This document shows positions 24,694-35,495 of a stretch of 64,000 bases of DNA, one piece after another (the first letter of the stretch is position 1; every line of letters begins with the position of its first letter). The notes beneath the pieces were generated by a model. That model was not told where the DNA came from and ran no database searches. It saw nothing but the letters and a program-made list of their open reading frames with translations. The stretch comes from Cubamyces lactineus (Eukaryota > Basidiomycota > Agaricomycetes > Polyporales > Polyporaceae). The translations under genes were made by a program, and so were the position numbers. The stretch is from contig JACDTU010000012.1 of assembly GCA_022376465.1 (NCBI GenBank), positions 372,001-436,000 of the forward strand. Reading direction: 5' to 3'.

Positions 24694-27082
24694 TCACACC
24701 ATGAGTTCAAGCTTCTCATCGCGCCTGACTCCAAAGCTGCCTGACGGTGCCGACGCTTCGTCAACCTTCGCAGCCGCGTCGTCCTCCACACCCTGGGATT
24801 GCGTCGTCCGATAAGCAAAGACCATCTGTGAACCAAAATTCCGAGGGTTCCAGGTTCCGAGCATACCCAGACGCGGTTGTTAGCACTCCTATACTTGATA
24901 TGGGCATGCAGGAAACACGAGCGCTCACCGACGATCCTGCCGCCGACTGCACGTCGAGCGCGATCTGGTCCACCACTGTGCCAGATGGGTCGCGCCCGCC
25001 GAGCACGACCTTGGTCTCGAGATTAGTGTTGTCAAGCTCCCCGCGACTGCAAACGACCCGGCGCGTGTTCAGTCTGAGAGAAGTAGAGGGATCGGAGATC
25101 AGCTTTCGGTTGTTGGATTCGGGTGGGGCCGGCGTGTGGGGGAGAGACGCACGCTACGATGAATGAGTTTGTGTAGACTGATGGTCAAAGTTTGAAGCGA
25201 TTGAGACATGTGGGCTAGAAATACTGTGCGCGGTACATACCTCCTTGGGCGACCAGCGTGGACGCGGTATAGATTATGTTGTGCGGGTAAATAATAGACT
25301 TGGATCGGCCAACCCCTGTTAGTGACTGGGGTTGCCTCAGCCATGGTACTCGGACGTACCAAAATCAAGCTGACGATGTTCAACACGCTGCACGAAAGGG
25401 CCCCGCATGAATATCTGGTAAGACTTTCGGGAAAAAAGCGAAAAAGCCGTTGAGGCGTTTACCATATGAGAGTACCTGTCGGTAAGACGTCAGTACCTGT
25501 GCGACCATGACTAGAGCCGCAAGAACCTCACCACTGCTGATGGCATATGCAATGAGCAGATCTATCATGGAGTCCGTACTGGACAGCACCGTTGCGTTCA
25601 GCGTCGTTTGAACTTGACAGTTGACGAGTGATCTCGCACCGTCGTATTCCGCTCCGGCCCGTGTGCAACGCATAGACAAGGACGGCGGTAAGCTGTATGT
25701 CACCAGCAAGCAGGAGCGCAGATGCGACCGCGGGCAGCCACTATTTTAGGTAGGTTAGTGAACACTGCTTTTCGTCAGGACTAATATGACGTCGGACGGA
25801 CCCCGTCGGTCTGCGTACTGGCGAACACACTCGTCGCAGTAAACCTGGAGAACCATGACTTAGAAAATAATGCTTCACTGGGATTATATCAGAGAGCATA
25901 GCTTACGCCTGGATTGTCCTCGCTAATCAGTTGTTCAATGGTTAGTGTTCGTAGAACTCGAGCGTGCTGTAATTCCCCATGAACTTAAACATACAGACAA
26001 AGAAACCTATGGCCAAGGGTAAGTGCTCGGAATGTGAATCGGTTGGACATTGTCCTTACCGCACGAAGCCAAGATCATCAGTGTCTGAAAGGCATGTAGC
26101 TTGTGAATGAGCAGTGATTTGATTCACATCGCGGCCTGGCTTACTGCTGAGAGGACGATTATCCGATATCGATGTCCGACTGTTGGGTCAAGAAACTTGT
26201 GAGTAGGGAATGGCTTTGGATATGCAGAGTACGAGCTTACTCAGGTAGACACGGCGGGCAAAGAAGCTGTAGTGACGCCAACCGGGTGCTCGTTCATTAC
26301 GTGCAATGAACCTCGAGACAAACTTATAATCTTACCTCTCCGATGCAAAGTTGTTGAGTGGCTAATCAGAGGATCATGTTAAAGAGTGCCATTTCCATGA
26401 AATATCAGAGCGGAGCTTACGCCGAAGATGGGGACAACCTTTGGCCAGGGATCTGATCAGAGTGTTTGCTCTTCTTGTACCCTCCTACTCACTGCAGCAG
26501 TCCTACAATGTTGCACAAGTTCAGTACAAAATGGGGTTGGGACCAGAACGGTGATCACCCGCATACCATACATCCCTCTTCAAGAATACGATGGGGTCCA
26601 AGTAGTACGTGACGAGGTAGTAGTAGCTGTAGCATACGGTCATATCAGTGAGGCATCCGCAACAATATCCTTAGACTCACGTACGCAGTGTGCATAGCAA
26701 ATGCGATAGTCAGCATCTGCAATGACCTGGCATCATATCGTTTAGATTATGGCAAGATCGCTGGATTGCATGCGCATGGGAACGTACACAGTGAGTACGA
26801 CCTGCAAATTCGCAAACGGTCAAATGATGCACAAGAAACAAGTACGAACATCTACCTACCCATGCCTTCAGGAAAGTCGCATCACGAGGATATAGGCGGA
26901 AATAATGGAAAGCCTGCTGGACGGTCATGCCAACCAGGCTATTTGGGTGGGAGGAATGCCCTTGAACTAGTACATGGAGGCGGAGACGAACTCACTCACA
27001 ATGTTGTCATGAACACGCCGACAAGCCAAGCCCCTATCCCCTCTTTAATGTTACTGAGGTCGCTAGCTGTAGTGGTGGCCAT
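24694..27082 (-). CDS. DUF6534 family multi-pass membrane protein, about 20 exons (paralog of 4348-6742)
   Basis: Complete paralog on the minus strand. It starts MATTTASDLSNIKEG, with IGAWLVGVFMTTL starting the first membrane segment, then FHYFRLYPRDATFLKAW, YYYLVTYYLDPIVF, SFFARRVYL, LLLAGDIQLTAVLVYAL, the signature RTDSMIDLLIAYAISSG, SIIYPHNIIYTASTLVAQG, VYTNSFIVA, the tail motif TRRVVCSRGELDNTNLE and a last exon MVFAYRTTQSQGV ending KLELMV. Splicing reveals exons of 14 (26788-26801), 10 (26493-26502), 26, 25, 12 (25995-26006), 16 and 13 nt (25463-25475), all equal in length to the plus-strand copy. No stop or frameshift found. It is divergent from the P450 at 28517, repeating the pairing at the left end. 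Function unknown. Confidence 0.87.
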
Positions 27083-28516
27083 GGTTAGGTACAGGAGGAA
27101 GAGAGGGTTTTCCGATGTGGACTAGGGTCGATTGAACCAGCTTATATACGATGGGTTGCTAGCTCTGCGGCACAGTCATCCTCAAACTCCACTCAGGCTG
27201 CCGAGTCGCGGTCCTAGAGTCGCCTGTAGATGAGTCCCGAGCCGTTGGGCCATCTGTCCAACACGCACTTAGACTGCTGCCATATGATAAAGTTGGACTC
27301 ATGCTGGAGCCCGAGTTTCCAAGACCGTGACCGTAGACGCGCACGGGTTTCGGGGACGTGGTTACTTCTGGCCGTATTGGAGTCTCTGTCCTGAAAACAA
27401 GGTTTGTTAAGACGACGTGCGGCGGCTATCTGCAGTGACACCGCTGTTGCTGGAGCGGTAGAATAGTCAGACGGGGGCTGTGATCATGAATGGAGGACGC
27501 ACCAAATTCTGTGCCTGTGGGAGTTTGAGGCTACACGTGCACGGCATTGGCACACAAGTAGACACCCAGTGCTCACTGCTCAGGAGCGTACGGTCATCTT
27601 TTGTGCTATAGCGACAGGCAGGAGGGTACACAAGAATAGTACCCGTGCAGCGCGTCCTAGCCCGCTACTCGTACGTGCATGTCGTGCCAGCTTTGGCACC
27701 ATCTTCTCGTCTGCTGGTGCTTATCTGACACATGGCCAGCTGAGCCGCGGCGGCCGCGCTGTCTAGCCAAGAAGAGCGCGTCCCTATGCCGCTCAGTCAA
27801 TGGAACTTGTGCCTAACTGCCCTTCCCCGAGTAAGCTTGAACAAAGAACTCGAAGCACGGTTGGACTGTTGGGAAATGCATGATGATGGTTCTAGTTGGG
27901 CAGTGTGGCGCGCACGTTCTGAGATTGACGGGCGCTAAGAACGGCGGCACACGACAAAGTTCCTACGATTCGAGGGACCTGTATCACCAAACGTGGCCAA
28001 CTTCATTGAACCACCATCGCCACTGAAATCACCATCATCGTAGTTGCGCCTATGATTCTGATGGAGCACACAGGGCATGTCAGTAAGTACACGTACTCTG
28101 CAACCTCATAAATGACCCAGTGCTTCCTCAGCGAAGATTCTGAGGACACGGGTCAAGATGATAATATAGATAGCACTCTAACCAACCCCCAGATCAGTAC
28201 CGGCGGAGTTTGCGTATGAGTGGAGGAAAGAGAAGAATCCCGCCAGGGGGGACTGGCGTCTACAGAGACTGATCTCGAAGCTGGACGGTTTCGGTTGTCT
28301 GATTGAGCCATGGGCGCACTGTTGCATCGAGCGAGGCTTTCCCATGCGACTCCTGTATGTGGATTCTTGTGGGCCCGAGCACGAAACGCGGCGCTCTCGC
28401 GGCGTCGGCGTGGGCATCGAAACCTTAATACGACGCTTGGAACCGGTCCAGCTCCTCGTCCACTCGTCCCCCCATAACCCCCGCCCGGCAGTCTCTCCTC
28501 TCCGCCGTCTGCGCCT
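27083..28516. promoter_or_regulatory. Divergent intergenic region between DUF6534 and P450 genes
   Basis: About 1.4 kb between two start codons pointing apart; should contain both promoters. Short ORFs (27159-27344 minus, 27569-27766 plus) show no family signature. The arrangement matches 3150-4347 around the paralogous pair, but I see no obvious shared long sequence by eye. Confidence 0.45.
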
Positions 28517-30921
28517 ATGCTGTCTCTATCCAGCCTCGTTCTCTGGTCGCTTGGCGCGCTCTCCTTGCGGGTATTATGGCGATCTGTACTGCGTGTATAC
28601 CTCTCTCCCCTGCGCGTCGTTCGGGGCCCTCCTGTCCCAAGCATCCTGTACGGCCACGTGCGGCAGGTCTGTCGAGCTGGGAACGCCACTACAATGCGGG
28701 AGTGGGCAGCTCAATATGGCCAGAACGTCTTCTGTCGCTACTTGCTCCAGGTGGCGCCAACTCCTTCTGCGCCCTCGCATTCAACTATCTCACTTTGTAT
28801 GCTCAGGTCCCGTGCCTCTGGACTGCTGACCCTTTGACTGTTCGGCACATTTTACATTCCGGGAACTACAGCAAGCCATGGGAGACGCGAATGTCCGCAG
28901 CAAAGATCATCGGGGACGGTGAGTGCGTTCGAACTCCGAGTGGACAGCACCTTTACACGGCCATGTAGGGATACTGGTTGCCGAAGGTGAGCAGTGTGAC
29001 ATTGCATTCGTGACATCTGTGCTGCTCGCTGACTGTACATGTCGACCAGGCGAGAGACACAGAGGGCAGGTAAGTCTAGACCGTCTCGTATGTGTGACTT
29101 GGAGTGGGCTCAACGAACGAGGTTTGCAACAGAGGGCGGTGCTGGTTCGTTCCACCCTTCATCTATCCAAATCGAGGCAGCGGTAAATCTCTATGACAGA
29201 ATCCGGCGTTTGGTCCAACGCAAATTAGGGAATTCGTGCCTATATTCATTGAGAAAGCAGCAGAGGTTAGATTTCCTTCAACATGCCGAATGCAGCCTTG
29301 TAAACCTGACCACGATATTATATAGCTCCGCGACATCTGGCTAGATGCGCTCAGCGTACAGGGCGAACGTCCTGTAATCAATGTTTTAGACGGCCTCAAG
29401 AAGATGACCCTCGATGTCATAGGGCTCGCAGGTATTAACTACATGATACAAAGATGAATACATTCACTCACCCTATCCTAGGTTTTGACTACCACTTGGA
29501 AGCACTGAACGCGCACGGGAAGCCGAACGAGCTGAACGAAGCATTCTATCAGCTCTTCAACGTGACACCGCCGCTGTCCCTCTATCGCCTCCTCATGGAC
29601 AATCTGCCGTTCTTGGACTTCTTCGTGTGTCTCGATTACCCGTGTTGTCATGCACCGCTGGACCACCGCTGATGTGCGTTCGCCGCAGCCCGACAAACGC
29701 GCCAGGATAGTGCAGGACGCTCAGGCTACCATGCGCCGCATTGGTATGGAGCTCATACAAGACCGGAAAGCTGCGGTCGCCCGCGAGGTCGCGGGAAAGC
29801 AGGGTGTTATAGACAAGAAGGATTTGCCCGGGAAAGATCTGCTCACACTGCTCATTAAGGCGAACATGGCGACAGATATACCAGAGCAGCAGCGGCTTTC
29901 AGACGAAGAGGTTCTGTCGCGTAAGTCGAATCCCAGCATATAACGATGTCTACTGACAGATGATGAACGGGTCTGGCCTCAGAGATACCCACGTTCGTAT
30001 CGAGTAATTGCCTTGGCTCGATTTCCAGAATGCTTCGACTCATTGTCATTGATCAATAGGTTCTTGGTTGCCGGGCACGAAACTACCAGCACCGCAGCAG
30101 CATGGTGCCTCTTCGCGCTGACCCAGAGTCCAAACGTACAAAGCAAGCTCCGGGAAGAACTCCTCGCCGTGGATACGGAGTGTCCGACCATGGAACAGCT
30201 CACGTCTCTTCCCTACCTTGACTACGTCGTGCGCGAGACCCTCAGGCTGCACACACCGGTCACGTTCACGCTGAGGGGCGCCGAGCGCGACGATGCTATA
30301 CCTGTGAGCCAGCCGTTCGTCGATCGTCATGGGCAAGTGCAGCACGATATTCGGTACGTACCGCATACGGCCACATCACTCCTCTGCAGACGTTGAGTCA
30401 AGTCTCGCTGCTTGACCTGTCCACTAGCATCGCCAAGGGCAATCGAATCATCGTCGCCATCTTGGCAATGAACCAATCCACAGCGATCTGGGGCGAAGAT
30501 GCTTTGCAGTTCAAGTAGGCCCTTTCTTCCTCCAGGCGTTCCAACGACGCCTCGTTCACCGGATTCACTTCCCCACAGACCAGAACGCTGGGCGAACCCT
30601 CCGAAGGAGGCCGCAGACATTCCCGGGGCGTGGAGCAACATGATGACGTTCTCCGGCGGCCCTCGCGCGTGCATCGGTTTCCGCTTCTCCATCGCCGAGT
30701 GCGCCCATATCATCTCCCCGAGGAGGTGCAGCATCATTGACTCTGTGCGTATAGGCTCAAGGCTCTCGTCTTCACCCTCGTCCGCGCCTTTGAGTTCGAG
30801 CTGGCGGGGACGCCGGACGACATCACGATGGTCGGGATGTTCACACAAAGACCGGCGTTGAAGAGCGAGCTTGCGACAGGAGCGCAGATGAAGCTGATAG
30901 TGCGTCCGTATGTGCGTTAGG
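28517..30921 (+). CDS. Cytochrome P450 monooxygenase, microexon-rich (paralog of 670-3149)
   Basis: Membrane-anchored haem monooxygenase. It starts [15 protein letters not shown], with the hinge [15 protein letters not shown]. After splicing it reads [66 protein letters not shown], the I-helix AGHETTST, the K-helix [13 protein letters not shown], the haem loop [10 protein letters not shown] and the end LIVRPYVR (TAG 30919-30921). The run of 18 (28969-28986), 20 (29050-29069) and 12 nt (29133-29144) exons, and a 10-nt exon (29983-29992), is phase-compatible and equals the paralog. All catalytic motifs are intact, so it should be functional. Family clan and substrate cannot be fixed by eye; similar basidiomycete P450s oxidise terpenoids, sterols or aromatics. 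Confidence 0.9.
29133..29144 (+). other. 12-nt microexon of the P450 gene
   Basis: Flanked by CAG and GTTCG. It encodes RAVL, giving HRGQ-RAVL-NPAFG, the usual P450 helix C/D sequence. The paralog has RSIM in a 12-nt exon at 2495-2506. It follows exons of only 18 and 20 nt. Confidence 0.85.
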
Positions 30922-31014
30922 TGGCTATTCGTCAAGCACCGCGATGGCATGCCATGCAGTCGTCGCGCCGATTACCCGTACACCACTGCTAGTATCTACC
31001 GTCAAATTTCCGCT

Positions 31015-32504
31015 CTAATGGAACGTCTTCCTCTCTTGTGCGAACTTCTTCTCCAGCTCCACGAGCGCGTCTACCCCAGCAAGCACTGTCGTCTTCCAGT
31101 CGTTCAGCCCGCCCAACTCTAATAGCTCGACCGCGCGCGAGTTGTCGATCGGGGTCGCGTTCTGCGGCGCCGCGGCGGGTCCTGGAAGTCCGCTCGTGCA
31201 GACCGCGATAGGCGGTCGCGCAGCTCGGGGCGCGCTTCCGCGATGTGCTCCACGACGTCCTTCCAGCTGACGAAGTGGGGGAGGAACAGGAGGCGCTTGC
31301 GCCCCACTCCGGCTCCGACTTTGGAGGCCGGGGGAGCCGTGAGGGCGTGGACGGCGGCCCGCCCGACGTCGCGGACATCAATGCTTGGGAGGTACGGTAA
31401 GAACGGCGGCCCGGAGGGGTTGAGGAGCAGGTAGAGGAGGCTGTTGGTGCTCATTTGGGCGAGGGACGCGTCAGTGAACCGGAAGTTTGGGGCGTAGGGT
31501 CCCAGGAAGAACGGTGGGTTCACTGTGCAGCAGATGTGGTTCTGATTTCAGCAGCGACGCGGAGGCTTGATGGAGCTGTGGGGAAGGTAGAGAGAGAACT
31601 CACTATGAGGATGCTGATCGGCGAACTCCCACACCGTGCGTTCTGCGAGCACTTTCTCCGTAACGTACACCTCGGAGGGGTCCCTGCTAATTAGAGCCTT
31701 TTCTCTCGATACCTCAACCCAATCTAGCGAGCCAAGTCAGCATTGTCCATGAGCGAGTACAGGCAGACTGGATTGGCCCTACGTCCACTGACCTTTGTCT
31801 GTCCATACTGGCGAGGTGTTCTCGATAGAGGCAACGGTAGCAAGGCTGCTCACGAGGACGAATCGCCTGATGCCCATCTGCTCTGTCTGTCGCAAAACGT
31901 TCAGAGCGCCTTCGACTGCAGCCTGATGGTGCCGGCACGAGTGGACAGGAGGGCGGACTCAGCCACTGGCACTACGCTCGCGGACACTGGAAGAACATGC
32001 CCGACGTAAGTACTACGTGCCGTGAGTGCTCCCTCGGGCGAAGCCCGACTATAGAGGGGCGCGGCGGCATGGATCACAGCGTCAACACCTGATTGAGATC
32101 CTAAGCCCAGATTTCGAGATGTGGCACGATGTACGGGACTCACGCACCTTTGAGTGCTTCTGTGAAGTCGCCGAAGGCGATATCATCAGCCGCAATGACT
32201 TCAACATCTGCGCCATAGATGGCGTTGTTCTCGCAGGCCGCATCCAGCTTGCCCGAGCGGACGGTCCTGGTGCAGTGGATTATAAACGCTCTCGACTCGA
32301 GTCTCCAGTCCATGTGGGATAGACATACCCTCGCACGCGATACCCGGCTTTGACGAGCTGGTCCACGATGTGTGCCCCGAGGTAGCCGTTGATTCCAGTA
32401 ACCTGCAGCATTCACGCGAGGGTAGCCCAGAGCGAGAGTCAGTTGTCCACAGGGTGGCGCAGGACCGATGTTACGCTCACCAGGACGAGCTGTTTCGTTG
32501 CCAT
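31015..32504 (-). pseudogene. NAD(P)-dependent extended-SDR reductase, copy 1, with C-terminal frameshift
   Basis: Dihydroflavonol-4-reductase/NmrA-like extended SDR. The first exon MATKQLVL joins VTGINGYLGAHIVDQLV (TGxxGxxG nucleotide site), then AVEGALNVLRQTEQMG, RRFVLVSSLATV and the catalytic YVTEK. Near 31185 the frame breaks: up to ADF the reading matches the two paralogs, but the paralog-like end (IDNSRAVELLELGGLNDWK to ERKTFH, stop at 31015) is in another frame. One missing base would explain it; the unshifted frame stops at 31119. It could be a recent pseudogene, a variant with an altered C-terminus, or a sequencing error. The Rossmann and catalytic residues precede the break, so partial activity is possible. 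Confidence 0.7.
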
Positions 32505-33361
32505 GTCTGCTGTGTGAAGTAGCCAGGGATGTCTTCGACGCTGTACTTGTGTAGATTGGCGCCCCGGAGGTCCTACCTATACTTGTAGCCTCACTTGTAC
32601 GAGACACGATGCGCTCGGTGAGCGGCCGTTCACCGACTCGGATGCTCAGAGCCAACGAGCCTTGGACTCACGGGCCCGGACGTCACTTGTGAGGGGTGCT
32701 ATAGAGCACTGCAGACAGCCGAGAGAAGGGGCGCCATCGGGTAAGCAAAATCCTGGCCGGGGGCCGTCGTGAGATGGGATGACTTTGCCTATTATTATGC
32801 ACGGTGAGTATCAGAGCGGAGCGTGCTGGTCCGATGGGGACGCACCGGTATCCACGTATAGTCGTCGAAGCTTGTATGATATTAAACCGCTTGAGTATGA
32901 CGGAAAGCATCCGGGATCTTGGGGATATCGTTGTCCTGAGGGTTTCATGGGTAGGACCACAGTCGCCCGGGGACTTTGTCGACCCTGAGCCGACTGGTGG
33001 GATTATGTGGCTTGGCTTCTCATGCAGTATTGCCGTGTGATATATGTCGTAATCTATGCATTGAGTACGGAGTAGTCGGTACACGATTAATCGCAACTGA
33101 CTCACCCAAGCCAAGCTTAACCTGCCACGGTGCTTTCCGGAGTGCTAACACCTGGAGAAACCGCGGGGTATGAGTACTTCAACACACTCGACGTTTCTGC
33201 GCATATATACAGGAGTCCCAAAGAGAGGAAGAAAACAAATGTGGTGATTGACGGGTTTGCATCTCGTTTCGAAATCCGATGGGATGGAACACGGTCTATT
33301 TACGCACGTTAGATATCATCAGCACAGCACTACATTGTACAGAGACATTCCAACGGAGCTC
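32505..33361. other. Spacer between tandem reductase copies
   Basis: About 860 bases between the two tandem reductases; the part next to 32504 should be the promoter of copy 1 and the part near 33361 the 3' UTR of copy 2. Small ORFs on both strands give no recognisable protein. Confidence 0.5.
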
Positions 33362-34754
33362 TCAGTGGAAGGTCTTGCCCTGCTTGGCAAAGTTCTTCTC
33401 AGCCTCAATGATCGAGTCCACCGCGTCGAGGAAGGTCGTGTGCCAGTCGTTGAGGCTGCCCAACTTCAGTATCTCAATCGCGCGCGTGTTGTCGACGGGG
33501 CTCTTCGACGGAGCAGGCACCGAATCGGTGCGAACCGCCACGGAGACGCGGTCCTTGAGCTCGGGGCGCTTTTCCGCGATGTACTCTGCTGTATCTTTCC
33601 AGCTGGCGACTTGGGGCAGGAACAGGAGGCGCTTACGGCCGACCTCGGAGGTCAGCGGGGAAGTGAGCGCATGCACCGTGGCGCGCGCGACGTCGCGGAC
33701 GTCGATGGTGAGCATGAGGGGGACGAACGGCTTCCCGGTGGGGTTGAGGAGCATGTACGCGAGCGCGTTGGTGCTCATCTGGGAGACGAGCGCGTCCGTA
33801 AAGCGGAAGTTGGGAGCGAAAGGTCCGACGAAGAACGGCGGGTTGACTATCCGTGTTACGACAGAGGTCAGGCTGGGACAGAATGCATAGCCAGGACGAA
33901 CCGCACCTGTGGTGACGTCGATGTTGGGGTGCTTCTCTGCGAACTCCCACACGGCTTGCTCAGCTAGGACCTTTTCGCTGACGTACACGAAGGCCGGATC
34001 ACCACTGGCTAGAGCCTTCTCCCGGCTGGTATCAACCCAGTCTATGTAGAGCCATGTGATCAGCCAAACCTCCGAACAATTGGTCGCTATGGATCCTACC
34101 ATTCTCAGTCCAGACGGGGGAGGTATCGCCGAATGGCTTGACGGTGACGATGCTGCTCACGAGAACGAAACGCTTGATACCCGCCTTTTCGGTCTGACGG
34201 AGAATGTTGGTCGCTCCTTCGATGGTGGCCTACCAATTCAGGGCCCGGTTAGCTGCGTTTCTACCAAAATGCGATGTTATATCCACGTACAGTGAGAGCG
34301 TTCTCCGGGGTGTCTTTGCCAATCAGGGGGGCTGCAGCATGGATGACCCCGTCGACGCCTGCAATCCGATGTGAATATACGTGATACGGTGATCTCGAGA
34401 CAGCAGACATAGGGAGGACGTACCCTTGAGCGCATCGGTGAAGTCACCGAATGCAAGGTCATCGATACCGACCACCTCGACGTCGGAACCATAGATGGAG
34501 TTAGCTTCGCGGGCAAAGTCGACCTTGGCCGAGCGGACAGTCCTGTACAATCCATGCTGAGCAAAGTGTCATATAATATATTCGCAAGATCCACATACCC
34601 TCGGACGCGATATCCAGCTTTGATAGCTTGGTCGACGATGTGCGCACCCAGGAAGCCATTAATGCCAGTAACCTAATGTCACATGGGTCAACGAATGCCT
34701 CTGGGCCAAATATCGGGAAGAAAGCCTCACGAGAATGAGCTTCTTTGAAGACAT
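33362..34754 (-). CDS. NAD(P)-dependent extended-SDR reductase, copy 2
   Basis: Cytosolic NAD(P)H reductase of the dihydroflavonol-4-reductase-like extended SDR family. The first short exon MSSKKLIL joins VTGINGFLGAHIVDQAIKAG (TGxxGxxG Rossmann site), then VEVVGIDDLAFGDFTDALKG, FVLVSSIVTVKP, the catalytic YVSEK near 33990, VNPPFFVGPFAPNFRFTD, TIDVRDVARATVHAL, GRKRLLFLPQVASWKDTAEY and the C-terminus AEKNFAKQGKTFH. The catalytic Tyr and Lys are present and no break was found. It sits in tandem with frameshifted copy 1 and resembles copy 3 at 58956-60411. The substrate is probably a ketone or aldehyde; nearby P450s suggest secondary or xenobiotic metabolism, which is inference only. Confidence 0.88.
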
Positions 34755-35495
34755 CGTTCAGGGATCGATAATGGGTACGTTTGAGGATGCGAGGATGCGA
34801 AAGAGCTTGGGTGTGTTTCTGTCGACCCCATCTCGAATCGGGCCCTTTTATATGGGCACAGTGCTGGACTACGTGGCCAGCATGGTGGCTAGCACCACCG
34901 GTTTGTCAGACGCCGAGGCAGCTTACAAGAGAATTGAGTCCAGGAAGAAGAAGGAGCCGGCTCGGGTGAGCCTTCGGGTGGCTTGCTAATAGGTAGCAAT
35001 GCCGTGACACGCCTTCTGCAGAGATGAAGGCGCGGCATATGTGTATGCCAACCGCGTCTGTTCATATGATAGTGTCATTTGCGCGCTGGGCGACTATGTA
35101 CATCTACTCAGTTGACTTCATCGAAAGCGAACTCCTTCTACGACAATTCAACTCACCTGTGTCTTGTCACTGTAGCAATGCGGTTGCGCGAGCTATGAAG
35201 GCATTCGGTCGTCGAAGCACTTTAATTCAGACGCTTCTTGCTTGTAAAATACCTGCGCTCTACTCCCGTATGCATGGTGCAAAACATCCCGACGTCGGAA
35301 TGTGTTAGAGAGATATTTGAGCGAGCGAGTCGCTGAGAGGCGTGACTGAGCGTAATCAGTCTGAGCGAGCCCGAGTTATGACGCCCCACGTGGCAGATCA
35401 AGCGCTCAATGAGTTTGTCCATCCCATGGGCGCTTAACACTGCATTGAAGCAACTTCCAAGTTTTGGACGCCTTCGTTGTCAGACAGAAGGTATA
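34755..35495. promoter_or_regulatory. Divergent intergenic region between reductase copy 2 and LAS1
   Basis: About 740 bases between starts pointing apart; expected to hold both promoters. An ORF at 34735-34989 overlaps the first exon of the reductase on the other strand and looks like a shadow. Nothing else recognised. Confidence 0.45.
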
